DNA of 6,838 bases from JAAETI01 sp964195945 (GTDB lineage Bacteria > Actinomycetota > Acidimicrobiia > Spongiisociales > UBA5794): positions 1 to 6,838 of the forward strand of contig CAXMRC010000129.1 of the NCBI GenBank assembly GCA_964195945.1, written 5' to 3'. Positions within the stretch are counted from its first letter, which is position 1, and every line of letters starts with the position of its first letter. Below the pieces are notes generated by a model that was given only the letters and a program-made list of their open reading frames with translations, was not told where the DNA came from and made no database searches. Position numbers and translations under genes: made by a program. This document shows positions 1 to 5,955 of the stretch, piece after piece.

Positions 1-854
1 TGTGGTGCCAACTCTTCTCCGAGCCAGGCGCAGGCTCCGACGTCGCAGGTCTCGCTACCCGAGCCGTCAAGGACGGCGACGAATGGGTTGTCAATGGGCA
101 GAAGGTGTGGACCACAGTTGCCCACATCGCCAAATGGGGCATGCTGGTGGCGCGCACCGATCCGGATGCTCCCAAACATCGCGGGATGACCTATTTCCTC
201 ATGGATATGGAAGCCGACGGTGTGGAGATACGCCCGTTGCGGCAGATAACCGGTGAGGCAGAGTTCAACGAGGTCTATATGACCGACCTCCGGATACCCG
301 ACACTCAGAGAATCGATCAGACCGGTGCCGGGTGGCGGGTGGCGCTGACCACGCTTATGAACGAGCGTGTCGCCATTGGAGGGAAGGTCTCTCCGCGCAA
401 CTCTGGACCCATTGGCGAGTTACTCGAGGTATGGAAGAAACACGGCGGCACGGAAGCGGAACGCGACCGGCTCATGCAACTGTGGGTCGAGGCCGAAGCA
501 GCTCGTCTTACCAATATCCGTGCCCAGCAGAACCGCACTGCCGGTACCCCCGGCCCCGAGGGCAGCACGGCCAAGCTCGTTTTTGCGGAACTCAACAAGC
601 AGATCTATTCGATGGCAGTCGAGTTGCTCGGCGCCGCGGGGATGCTCTACGACACCTACGAGTTCATCGTGCCTAAAGGACCTGAAGACATACGACACGA
701 CATTCGCCGCTCGTTCTTGCGAAGTCGCGCCAACTCGATCGAGGGAGGCACCTCCGAAATCATGAAGAACATCCTTGGCGAACGTGTCCTCGGTCTGCCG
801 GGAGAGCCCCGTATCGACAAGGATCTTCCATGGGCCGACGTCCCCCGCGGATAA
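1..854 (+). CDS. Acyl-CoA dehydrogenase, C-terminal part (5' end outside window)
   Basis: This is an FAD-dependent acyl-CoA dehydrogenase, which would introduce the alpha-beta double bond into an acyl-CoA in beta-oxidation or a related catabolic route. The first full codon is at base 3, giving 283 visible residues. These begin with the family signature WCQLFSEPGAGSD, followed by the flavin-contacting KVWTT segment, the middle beta domain and the C-terminal helical domain, which ends with SIEGGTSEIMKNILGERVLG. A full protein of this family is about 380-400 residues, so roughly the first 100-120 are missing. At the position where medium-chain enzymes carry the catalytic Glu (YEG), this protein has Gly (IEGG). 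A Glu in NERVAIG (codon 363-365) aligns by eye with the helix-G catalytic Glu of isovaleryl-CoA dehydrogenase. The family call is secure. The substrate cannot be read from sequence. The next gene starts 75 bases downstream. Confidence 0.95.
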   Translation, partial: WCQLFSEPGAGSDVAGLATRAVKDGDEWVVNGQKVWTTVAHIAKWGMLVARTDPDAPKHRGMTYFLMDMEADGVEIRPLRQITGEAEFNEVYMTDLRIPDTQRIDQTGAGWRVALTTLMNERVAIGGKVSPRNSGPIGELLEVWKKHGGTEAERDRLMQLWVEAEAARLTNIRAQQNRTAGTPGPEGSTAKLVFAELNKQIYSMAVELLGAAGMLYDTYEFIVPKGPEDIRHDIRRSFLRSRANSIEGGTSEIMKNILGERVLGLPGEPRIDKDLPWADVPRG

Positions 855-928
855 CTGCAGCACATATTGGCGCTCAAGAACCTATCCGAGAGACCCGATT
901 CCCTTATTGATCGAAAGTTAGGCAGTAC

Positions 929-1681
929 GTGCACGATTTCTATGGAACTGTTCGCCTCCTCAACGAGCCAGATGCTGCGATAGACGCCAAAGTAACGCTT
1001 GACCTGAACCGCGTCTCGATCCGCGCCGGCGATGCCGACATCGGTAGCTGGCCTCATGCCGACGTCGACGTGAAAAAGGTCAGGGACGAACTACACCTTG
1101 TCGCCGATGGTGAAACTCTTGTTCTGAAACTCAACAAAGGTGACTTCTTGTTGGATCTCCTCGGAGTGAGCGACACCCCGGTGCCCTCTCGGAAACGGCG
1201 CAGCAAGAAAAAGAAGTCAGCGAAGCCGGCGCCGGTGCAAACCCAAGCAACGGATGGATTTGGTGACCTTCGAACCAAGTCCGCGGGCCTCTACCTTGAA
1301 GACTCCAAGCTGCACAACCTTCTCGCCATCGGCATGGTGGCCGCGGCTGTTCTCATATTGCTGGGGGCGGCGCTGACCTGGGGGCCCTTCCGACTTCTGG
1401 ACTCCGACTTCCAAATCGGTCGGATACTCGCAGGATTTGGGGCTCTTGGTGGACTCTTCGGGTTGTATCTGGCCTACTTCGACAGCAATCGGGCAACCGG
1501 TTCGGCCGTTGCTATTGCCGCCGGCATAGTTACGTTCGTCGTAGCTTATCTCTACGCCAGAGCCGCCCACCTGGGCATCGGGTTCATGATGGTCCTGGTC
1601 GGATCGATAGCGCTCATCGTTGTTGGAGCCCTTGGCATGTCCCGCCGAGGCGGCGGGTCTGTTGAAGAAGACGAGGAATAG
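929..1681 (+). CDS. Unrecognised four-helix membrane protein with soluble N-terminal domain
   Basis: I do not recognise this 250-residue protein. Residues 1-80 form a mostly beta, soluble domain with a pattern of short strands (KVTLDLNRVSIRAGDADIGSW, DELHLVADGETLVLKL), which resembles a small PH-like or FHA-sized barrel, though I cannot assign it. A very basic linker follows (residues about 88-99, RKRRSKKKKSAK). Four hydrophobic segments lie at about 131-151, 163-184, 190-211 and 215-237, and the tail is acidic (VEEDEE). The basic linker just before the first helix predicts a cytoplasmic N-terminal domain. The start is the GTG at 929. It is the only usual start codon after the in-frame stop at 908-910, and only a weak AGG lies six bases upstream. 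It converges on the CCA-enzyme gene with 15 bases between the stops. The reading frame is well supported; the function is unknown. Confidence 0.85.
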   Translation: MHDFYGTVRLLNEPDAAIDAKVTLDLNRVSIRAGDADIGSWPHADVDVKKVRDELHLVADGETLVLKLNKGDFLLDLLGVSDTPVPSRKRRSKKKKSAKPAPVQTQATDGFGDLRTKSAGLYLEDSKLHNLLAIGMVAAAVLILLGAALTWGPFRLLDSDFQIGRILAGFGALGGLFGLYLAYFDSNRATGSAVAIAAGIVTFVVAYLYARAAHLGIGFMMVLVGSIALIVVGALGMSRRGGGSVEEDEE

Positions 1682-1706
1682 GGCGCTCCTGTCCGGTCAG
1701 GAACCC
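1681..1706. terminator. Possible shared terminator hairpin in the convergent junction
   Basis: The junction between two converging genes holds a 5-bp stem, TCCTG (1687-1691) with CAGGA (1698-1702), around a 6-base loop. An outer GGG/CCC pairing (1681-1683 with 1704-1706) lies across an asymmetric bulge. There is no T-tract on either side, so a classical intrinsic terminator is not shown. Its placement exactly between converging stops is the main argument. Confidence 0.3.
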
Positions 1707-3088
1707 TTGCTCTCGCTCCACCAGGCGTCCAACAACCGATAGGCCTCATCCTCGTCATACGGGCCATTCTCGATCCGGTGCTCCAAAAGAATCTTCATCG
1801 CGGTGCCAACGTCGCGGCCGGGTGCCAGCCCAAGATGTTTCATCACCGCGTTGCCATCGATCGGAGGTCGCAACGCATCCAGTTCCTCTTGTTTGCTGAG
1901 GACAGCAATTCTTTCCTCCAGCTCATCAATTCGCCGCGATATGGCGTTCGCCCGTTTCTTGCTGCGCGTTGTCACATCGCAACGAACCAACTCGTTCAAC
2001 AATGGCAGCAGCTCTCCCGCATCGCGGACGTACCGTCTCACTGCGGCATCGGTCCACCCCATCTTGAAGGTATGGGGTCGCATGTGGAGGAACACGAGCT
2101 GCGAAACAGCCTTCACCGTCTCTTTCGGATACCGCAAGGCCCGCATCCGTTCTCTCGCCATCCTGGCCCCCACCACCTCGTGGTGATGGAACGACACTCC
2201 CTGGTCGCCAAAATCACGTGTAGCCGGCTTGCCAACGTCGTGGAACAGCGCCGCGATTCGCAATGTCTCGACTGGCGAGGTCTTGGCAACAACCGCGATC
2301 GTGTGCGCAAGCACATCCTTGTGATGATGCATCGGGTCTTGCTCGAGTTCGAGGCCGGTCAACTCGGGAATGAATTCCTCGGCGAGTTGGCTATCGATCA
2401 GACCCCACAAGCCCCTGGCAACATGATCTCCAACCATCAGCTTGTTGAGCTCGTCGCGAATTCGTTCAGCCGAAATTATGGAGAGTCGGTGCCTCATCTC
2501 ATCGACAGCTCGCACCGCGGCCTCATCTGGAGCGAACCCCAAGGTGGCAACAAACCGGTAGAGACGAAGCATTCGCAGCGGATCGTCGCCAAAGGAAACC
2601 TCGGGATCCACCGGCGTACGCAACACCTGGCCGGCAAGATCGGAAAGTCCGTTGAACGGATCGATCATGTTCGGATCGCCCGAACCCGACACCAGAATCG
2701 CCATCGCGTTGACCGTGAAATCACGTCGCGATAGATCCGTTTCTATGTCATCGGAGAACTCGATCTGCGGCTTTCGGCTCTCCTCACGGTAAACGTCGCT
2801 CCGGAAGGTCGTGATCTCATACACGTCACCGTTCTTTACCGCTCCGATCGTCCCAAAAGCCTCCCCGACGCGAAAGATGCTGTCTGCCCATCCGTCCAGT
2901 AGATCGGTGATCTGATCGGGACGGGCGTCGGTGGCAAAGTCGAGATCTCTTGTGGGCATCTCGAGGAAGGCGTCGCGGACACTCCCCCCTACCAGATACA
3001 GCTGCCGGTCGGCACCTTCGAACCGGTCTCCCAATCGGCGAGTCGGCGAGCCCACAGCGAGGATTGGGTCGAGTCGTTTCGGAATCAT
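1697..3088 (-). CDS. cca: CCA-adding tRNA nucleotidyltransferase, actinobacterial type, with HD domain
   Basis: This enzyme adds or repairs the 3' CCA end of tRNAs from CTP and ATP without a nucleic acid template. It is cytoplasmic and 463 residues long, the usual size for the actinobacterial form. Class II nucleotidyltransferase motifs appear in order: GGSVRD (34-39), the metal-binding DLD (Asp48, Asp50), the ribose-recognition motif RRDFTVNA (121-128), DPFNG (143-147), the base-selecting motif DDPLR (168-172, canonical EDxxR) and the ERIRDEL helix (208-214). A complete HD phosphohydrolase domain follows: His-rich entry HHHKD (254-258), ALFHDVGK with His283-Asp284, HHHE (301-304) and Asp371. 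The ATG at 3088 is chosen over the GTG at 3100 because a strong GAGGTGG ribosome binding site (3097-3103) sits eight bases before it and contains that GTG. The ATG overlaps the upstream RNase H stop as ATGA, indicating translational coupling. PcnA is the mycobacterial name for this family. Confidence 0.96.
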   Translation of the reverse strand: MIPKRLDPILAVGSPTRRLGDRFEGADRQLYLVGGSVRDAFLEMPTRDLDFATDARPDQITDLLDGWADSIFRVGEAFGTIGAVKNGDVYEITTFRSDVYREESRKPQIEFSDDIETDLSRRDFTVNAMAILVSGSGDPNMIDPFNGLSDLAGQVLRTPVDPEVSFGDDPLRMLRLYRFVATLGFAPDEAAVRAVDEMRHRLSIISAERIRDELNKLMVGDHVARGLWGLIDSQLAEEFIPELTGLELEQDPMHHHKDVLAHTIAVVAKTSPVETLRIAALFHDVGKPATRDFGDQGVSFHHHEVVGARMARERMRALRYPKETVKAVSQLVFLHMRPHTFKMGWTDAAVRRYVRDAGELLPLLNELVRCDVTTRSKKRANAISRRIDELEERIAVLSKQEELDALRPPIDGNAVMKHLGLAPGRDVGTAMKILLEHRIENGPYDEDEAYRLLDAWWSESKGS

Positions 3089-3690
3089 GACTCGCGCCAC
3101 CTCGAAGCTAGTTCGTCCGCATACTCATTCCAGCGGAAGCCAACGTGCGCTTTGATCCACTTCAGCTCGAGCTCGGGACGCTTGCGGTATCCGGCGTATA
3201 CCTTTTTGACGAGGTCCAAATTCTCGACTGGTCCAGACTTCCGCTTCCAGCCACGCTTTTCCCACCCGGCTGCCCACTCGGTGATGGTTCTAACGGCGAG
3301 GTTCGAGTCCGAGTAGATCGTCATCGTGGTGCCCTCCGGAATCACGTCCAAAGCCTCCAAAAGCGCAGTGAGCTCCATCCGATTGTTGGTCGTATCCGGA
3401 TCGTGCCCATGCCGCTCGGCGATGATCTCGTTGTCAACGACGTGGACGACGCCCCATCCCCCAGGGCCTGGATTGGGAACCGAGCTTCCATCGGTGAATA
3501 CGCCCGTCTTTGGATCAACGGCCGCACCACCGTTGTACTTGTTCAACGTCGAACGTCTCTTCGGGTTCGCACCGGCCGAAGGCGCTCGGCAATCGCGACA
3601 TTGCCGCGGTGTCCAGCCTGGGTACCTGTCCACCACGTTTTGAGGCAGAGAGAACGATGCGTCGCAATCACGGCATTTATAGTCGGGCAT
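3085..3690 (-). CDS. rnhA: Ribonuclease HI with N-terminal zinc ribbon
   Basis: RNase HI cleaves the RNA strand of RNA:DNA hybrids such as R-loops and primer remnants. Numbering here starts at the GTG at 3693 (202 residues). The catalytic set is complete: Asp68 (VFTDGSS), Glu107 (NNRMELTALLEAL), Asp129 (IYSDSN) and Asp193 (NEYADELA), with the helper His183 (KAHVGF). The substrate-binding handle (GWEKRGWKRKSGPVENLDL, about 143-161) is present. The first 45 residues are an extra module with CRDC (Cys7, Cys10) and CRDC (Cys32, Cys35), spaced like a zinc ribbon of the zf-trcl type. A 15-20 residue linker follows. Typical bacterial RNase HI is about 155 residues and lacks this module. The ATG at 3690 is used; the GTG directly before it adds one residue and cannot be excluded, and neither has a strong ribosome binding site. 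The gene overlaps the CCA gene by four bases. Confidence 0.95.
   Translation of the reverse strand: MPDYKCRDCDASFSLPQNVVDRYPGWTPRQCRDCRAPSAGANPKRRSTLNKYNGGAAVDPKTGVFTDGSSVPNPGPGGWGVVHVVDNEIIAERHGHDPDTTNNRMELTALLEALDVIPEGTTMTIYSDSNLAVRTITEWAAGWEKRGWKRKSGPVENLDLVKKVYAGYRKRPELELKWIKAHVGFRWNEYADELASRWRES
3097..3103 (-). promoter_or_regulatory. Ribosome binding site of the CCA enzyme gene
   Basis: GAGGTGG on the minus strand lies eight bases before the ATG at 3088, inside the end of the RNase H gene. It decides the start: the alternative GTG at 3100 falls within this site and has no comparable site of its own. Confidence 0.75.
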
Positions 3691-3720
3691 CACCAGAGCG
3701 TAATGCCCTGGAGTAAGCCG

Positions 3721-3778
3721 CCGGACCTAGGACTCGGGACAACCCTGCCTTGGCTTCCCTGCTGAGTCCTAGATCCGG
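3721..3778 (-). terminator. 15-bp inverted repeat with 28-base loop between pilT-like gene and rnhA
   Basis: Arms CCGGACCTAGGACTC (3721-3735) and GAGTCCTAGATCCGG (3764-3778) pair over 15 positions. The only imperfect position (3726/3773) is C-A on the plus strand but becomes a G-U wobble in minus-strand RNA, so the structure is complete only in the transcript of the flanking genes. It starts 9 bases after the pilT-like stop and ends about 30 bases before the RNase H start. The loop holds a small GCC-AA-GGC helix. No T-tract follows. Roles as a terminator, attenuator or mRNA processing site are all possible. Confidence 0.5.
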
Positions 3779-3787
3779 ACAGTTCTG

Positions 3788-4876
3788 TCAGGCGGTGCGC
3801 AAACCAGTTCTTTGTGCTGCCATCCTAAAATCTGATGGATGCGACGCATGATTGAGCGCCTCCTCAAAGGTAATCACGCTGTCTCTGAACATCTGAAGGA
3901 GACACTGATCAAACGTCTTCATGCCGTAGTAGGCGCCTTCCACCATTACCTCTTCGAGTTTTGGAGTCAGCTCAGGATCCATGATGTAGTCAAATGTCCT
4001 GTCTGTCTCAGTCAGGACTTCGACGGCGGGAACCCGGCCGGATCCATCTGCGGCGGAAACCAAACGCTGGCTGACAACGGCCTTCACATTGCGGCCCAGA
4101 CGCAACCTCATCTGATGATGGCGGTGCGGTTCAAACACTTCGACCAGCCGGTTCACCGTCTCAGTGGCATCGTTGGTGTACATAGCTGCCAGGACGAGGT
4201 GTCCTGTCTCTGCCGCGTATAGAGCCGCCTCAATCGTCTCGGCGTCACGCAGCTCGCTGACCATGATGACATCGGGGTCCTGACGGAGAATGCGACGGAG
4301 ACCCTCGGCGAAATTGGTCGTGTCGACACCGACCTCACGCTGACTGACGATAGCCATCTTGTCACGGTGCAACATCTCGATTGGATCCTCGAGCGTCACC
4401 ACGCTGACCCGTCGTGTCGAGTTGATCTCGTCGAGCATGGCATTGAGGCTTGTTGTCTTGCCTGACCCGGATGAACCAGTCACGATAACCAAGCCCCTGT
4501 CTGCCTTGCAGACACGACCGACGGCCTCGGGGAGACCGAGTTCGACGAACCCCTTGCTACCGGCGACCACCGCACGAACAACAAGTGCAATGGAGCCCCG
4601 TTGGCGATAGATGTTGATACGGAATCGACCGAGAGTGGCTGTGCCGTAGCCGAAGTCAACCTCTCCCACTTCCTCAAAGATGTCCCGGTTCTTCTCTACC
4701 ATCAATTCCTGAGCCCACTGCTGGGTGTCCTCAGGCCTGACCTTTGGCAACTCGGAGAAATGGAGATGACCATCGATCCGGTAGGCAGGCGGTGATCCAA
4801 CCTTCAAGTGAAGATCGGACGCGCCGATCTCAGCAAGCTTGCTAAGAAGTGCGTCAAGAGTCGGAAGTTGTTCCAT
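3788..4876 (-). CDS. pilT: PilT-family type IV pilus ATPase with altered signature motifs
   Basis: This is a hexameric AAA-like ATPase of the PilT/PilU family, which drives pilus retraction at the inner face of the cell membrane. The 362 residues include the N-terminal PAS-like domain (GASDLHLKVGSPPAYRIDG, 18-36), the arginine region RFRINIYRQRG (84-94), Walker A GSSGSGKTT (134-142), the Asp box TLEDPIE (161-167) with Glu163, Walker B with PDVIMVSELRD (201-211, Glu208), the His box AAETGH (221-226) and GMKTFDQ (318-324). Two oddities stand out. The second His-box histidine (usually LHT) is Tyr233 (MYT), and the AIRNLIRE motif needed for twitching in Pseudomonas is replaced by KLEEVMVE. A paralogue or divergent retraction motor is therefore possible. 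The ATG at 4876, with GGAG five bases upstream (4882-4885), is preferred to the GTG at 4891, which has no ribosome binding site. No other pilus gene is visible. Confidence 0.9.
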   Translation of the reverse strand: MEQLPTLDALLSKLAEIGASDLHLKVGSPPAYRIDGHLHFSELPKVRPEDTQQWAQELMVEKNRDIFEEVGEVDFGYGTATLGRFRINIYRQRGSIALVVRAVVAGSKGFVELGLPEAVGRVCKADRGLVIVTGSSGSGKTTSLNAMLDEINSTRRVSVVTLEDPIEMLHRDKMAIVSQREVGVDTTNFAEGLRRILRQDPDVIMVSELRDAETIEAALYAAETGHLVLAAMYTNDATETVNRLVEVFEPHRHHQMRLRLGRNVKAVVSQRLVSAADGSGRVPAVEVLTETDRTFDYIMDPELTPKLEEVMVEGAYYGMKTFDQCLLQMFRDSVITFEEALNHASHPSDFRMAAQRTGLRTA

Positions 4877-4881
4877 CGTGT

Positions 4882-4885
4882 CTCC
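4882..4885 (-). promoter_or_regulatory. Ribosome binding site of the PilT-family gene
   Basis: GGAG on the minus strand lies five bases before the ATG at 4876. It supports that start over the GTG at 4891, which would add five residues (MTGDT) not typical of the family. Confidence 0.5.
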
Positions 4886-4926
4886 GGTCACTCGTGGTGG
4901 CAGAATAAGTCACTCTACGTGGTTTC

Positions 4927-4945
4927 AATCACCGTATCGGTAATT
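4927..4945. promoter_or_regulatory. Imperfect 19-base palindrome, candidate operator
   Basis: AATCACCGTATCGGTAATT is an inverted repeat of two 8-base arms around TAT, with one mismatch. It lies between the divergent PilT-family and GNAT genes, 50 bases upstream of the former start, where a dimeric regulator would act. I found no convincing -35/-10 pair for either direction, so the promoters in this 225-base region (4877-5101) remain unplaced. Confidence 0.35.
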
Positions 4946-5009
4946 CCGGTTGCACACTTGAACACCTAGTAATGCCAATTGCTGGAGGGGCGGCTGAGAC
5001 CTATGCGGA

Positions 5010-5036
5010 GGCGGTTAACGTGGTTGGCGAACCGCC
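5010..5036 (+). other. Hairpin in the leader of the GNAT gene
   Basis: GGCGGTT (5010-5016) pairs with AACCGCC (5030-5036) over seven bases around a 13-base loop. The hairpin is flanked by two copies of GGAGGGGCGG (4984-4993 and 5037-5046). It ends about 65 bases before the chosen ATG. No riboswitch class was recognised. Confidence 0.35.
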
Positions 5037-5101
5037 GGAGGGGCGGACCGGTGGGTACCAACTCGGATATTCACCGTCGAGACCGACCAGGATTTGATCA
5101 G

Positions 5102-5839
5102 ATGGCGCTAGCCGATCAGCCCATCAATGTAAGTCAGCGGGGGAATTGGCCAGGCCGCCTCACCCTGCGACGTGGTTGGGCGCGGGCTGAAGCCCGACCC
5201 TGGAACGACGACGAGCCCCAAGCCGCCCTGCGCCTTCTGCGCGGAGGCTCGTCATTCCTCGAGGCCTGCACTACTCGCCTTCTCGACCTGGGGGTCAGCG
5301 GCGTCATCTCTCCTCCACTCCCGTTGTCGGCCCAGCGTGCGTGGGAGCAAGCTGGCTTCGAGCGCTACCTCGACCTCGCTCTCATGCGAAAGTCGTTGGA
5401 ACAGCCCGATGGTCCTCCAGACCACCTCGTCATTGAAAAGCCAGAGGCCGGCATCGACGACCTGTTGGCGATCGATGTGGCAGCCTTCCCCGAGTTCTGG
5501 CGCTTCAACAGGGGTGGTCTTGAAGAGGCTATCGCCGCAACCAGTCGCTCCACCACCCTGATAATCCTTGGCAGCACCGGAACGCCTATCGCATATGCCG
5601 TCGTTGGTTTTGGCAGTGCAATCGCCTACCTGCAGCGAGTCGCCGTCCAACCAGAGTGGCAAGGTCACGGAATGGGTCGCTCTCTAGTGCGGGTCGTCGC
5701 TCGGAAAGCTCGAGCGTCGGGAGCGAAAGTGCTTTTGCTCAATACCCAATTGGATAACGCCTCAGCCATTCGTCTCTACGAGGACGAGGGTTTCGTCAAG
5801 TTGCCTGAGCCGCTAACTCTGCTTCAAGCGACCGGCTGA
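5102..5839 (+). CDS. GNAT-family N-acetyltransferase, tandem with degenerate first half
   Basis: This protein would transfer an acyl group, normally acetyl from acetyl-CoA, to an amine; the acceptor is unknown. In the 245-residue protein the C-terminal half (about 110-235) is a full GNAT fold. It has the strand AYLQRVAVQPEW (175-186), the pyrophosphate-binding loop QGHGMG (187-192) and the motif-B segment NTQLDNASAIRLYEDEGF (214-231). The N-terminal half looks like a worn GNAT copy without the acetyl-CoA loop: AQRAWEQAGFERYLDLALMRKSL (78-99 region) mirrors the C-terminal motif B. Tandem GNATs of this design include mycothiol synthase MshD, but the similarity seen here is too general to name it so. 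The ATG at 5102 has AGGA (5089-5092) nine bases upstream. The frame stays open to a TTG at 4979, but the extra residues are Arg-rich and do not look like protein. Confidence 0.88.
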   Translation: MALADQPINVSQRGNWPGRLTLRRGWARAEARPWNDDEPQAALRLLRGGSSFLEACTTRLLDLGVSGVISPPLPLSAQRAWEQAGFERYLDLALMRKSLEQPDGPPDHLVIEKPEAGIDDLLAIDVAAFPEFWRFNRGGLEEAIAATSRSTTLIILGSTGTPIAYAVVGFGSAIAYLQRVAVQPEWQGHGMGRSLVRVVARKARASGAKVLLLNTQLDNASAIRLYEDEGFVKLPEPLTLLQATG

Positions 5840-5844
5840 CATCA

Positions 5845-5871
5845 GCCCACAATGGGCGGGTTGAATTACCC
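5845..5871 (+). terminator. Weak hairpin pair after the GNAT gene
   Basis: GCCCA-CAA-TGGGC (5845-5857) forms a 5-bp stem starting six bases after the GNAT stop. A small GGGT/ACCC stem (5858-5871) follows immediately. There is no clear T-tract, so this may be a weak terminator or nothing. The rest of the 115-base gap up to 5954 holds the mini-ORF listed separately. Confidence 0.25.
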
Positions 5872-5919
5872 TTCGTTTCAATAGACCACGGACGAAGCCG
5901 CCCTCGACAGGTAGAAACT

Positions 5920-5955
5920 GTGACCGACCAACCAACCAATTCGGAAGAGTCCTAG
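5920..5955 (+). CDS. 11-codon mini-ORF overlapping the pseudokinase start
   Basis: A GTG at 5920 opens MTDQPTNSEES and stops at TAG 5953-5955, whose last base is the first base of the GTG start of the next gene. An AGG lies eight bases upstream. The peptide is too short to assign. It could be a leader peptide that couples translation to the pseudokinase, the remnant of a longer N-terminus in another frame, or chance. It contains a GACC-GACC-AACC-AACC tetranucleotide run (5922-5937). Confidence 0.3.
   Translation: MTDQPTNSEES

Noticed and set aside
333..346. Tandem GGGTGGC GGGTGGC
   Set aside because: It falls inside conserved dehydrogenase coding sequence (AGWRVAL) and is explained by codon choice.
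420..863. A 147-codon minus-strand open frame within the acyl-CoA dehydrogenase gene
   Set aside because: The plus strand encodes conserved dehydrogenase motifs throughout this stretch.
855..928. Promoter for the membrane protein gene in the 74-base gap
   Set aside because: No -35/-10 pair with acceptable spacing could be found; nothing else notable in the gap.
1778..2734. A 318-codon plus-strand open frame opposite the CCA enzyme gene
   Set aside because: It lies wholly antisense to a gene with complete motifs; its His/Arg/Gln-rich product has no domain pattern, as expected for a shadow frame in GC-rich DNA.
3145..3765. A 206-codon plus-strand open frame opposite RNase H
   Set aside because: It mirrors the RNase H gene, and its product shows no recognisable motif; it is best explained as a shadow of that coding frame.
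4979..5101. N-terminal extension of the GNAT protein to a TTG at 4979 or GTG at 5051
   Set aside because: The added residues are Arg-rich and unlike a protein start, and the ATG at 5102 has an acceptable ribosome binding site; the stretch is better read as a leader.
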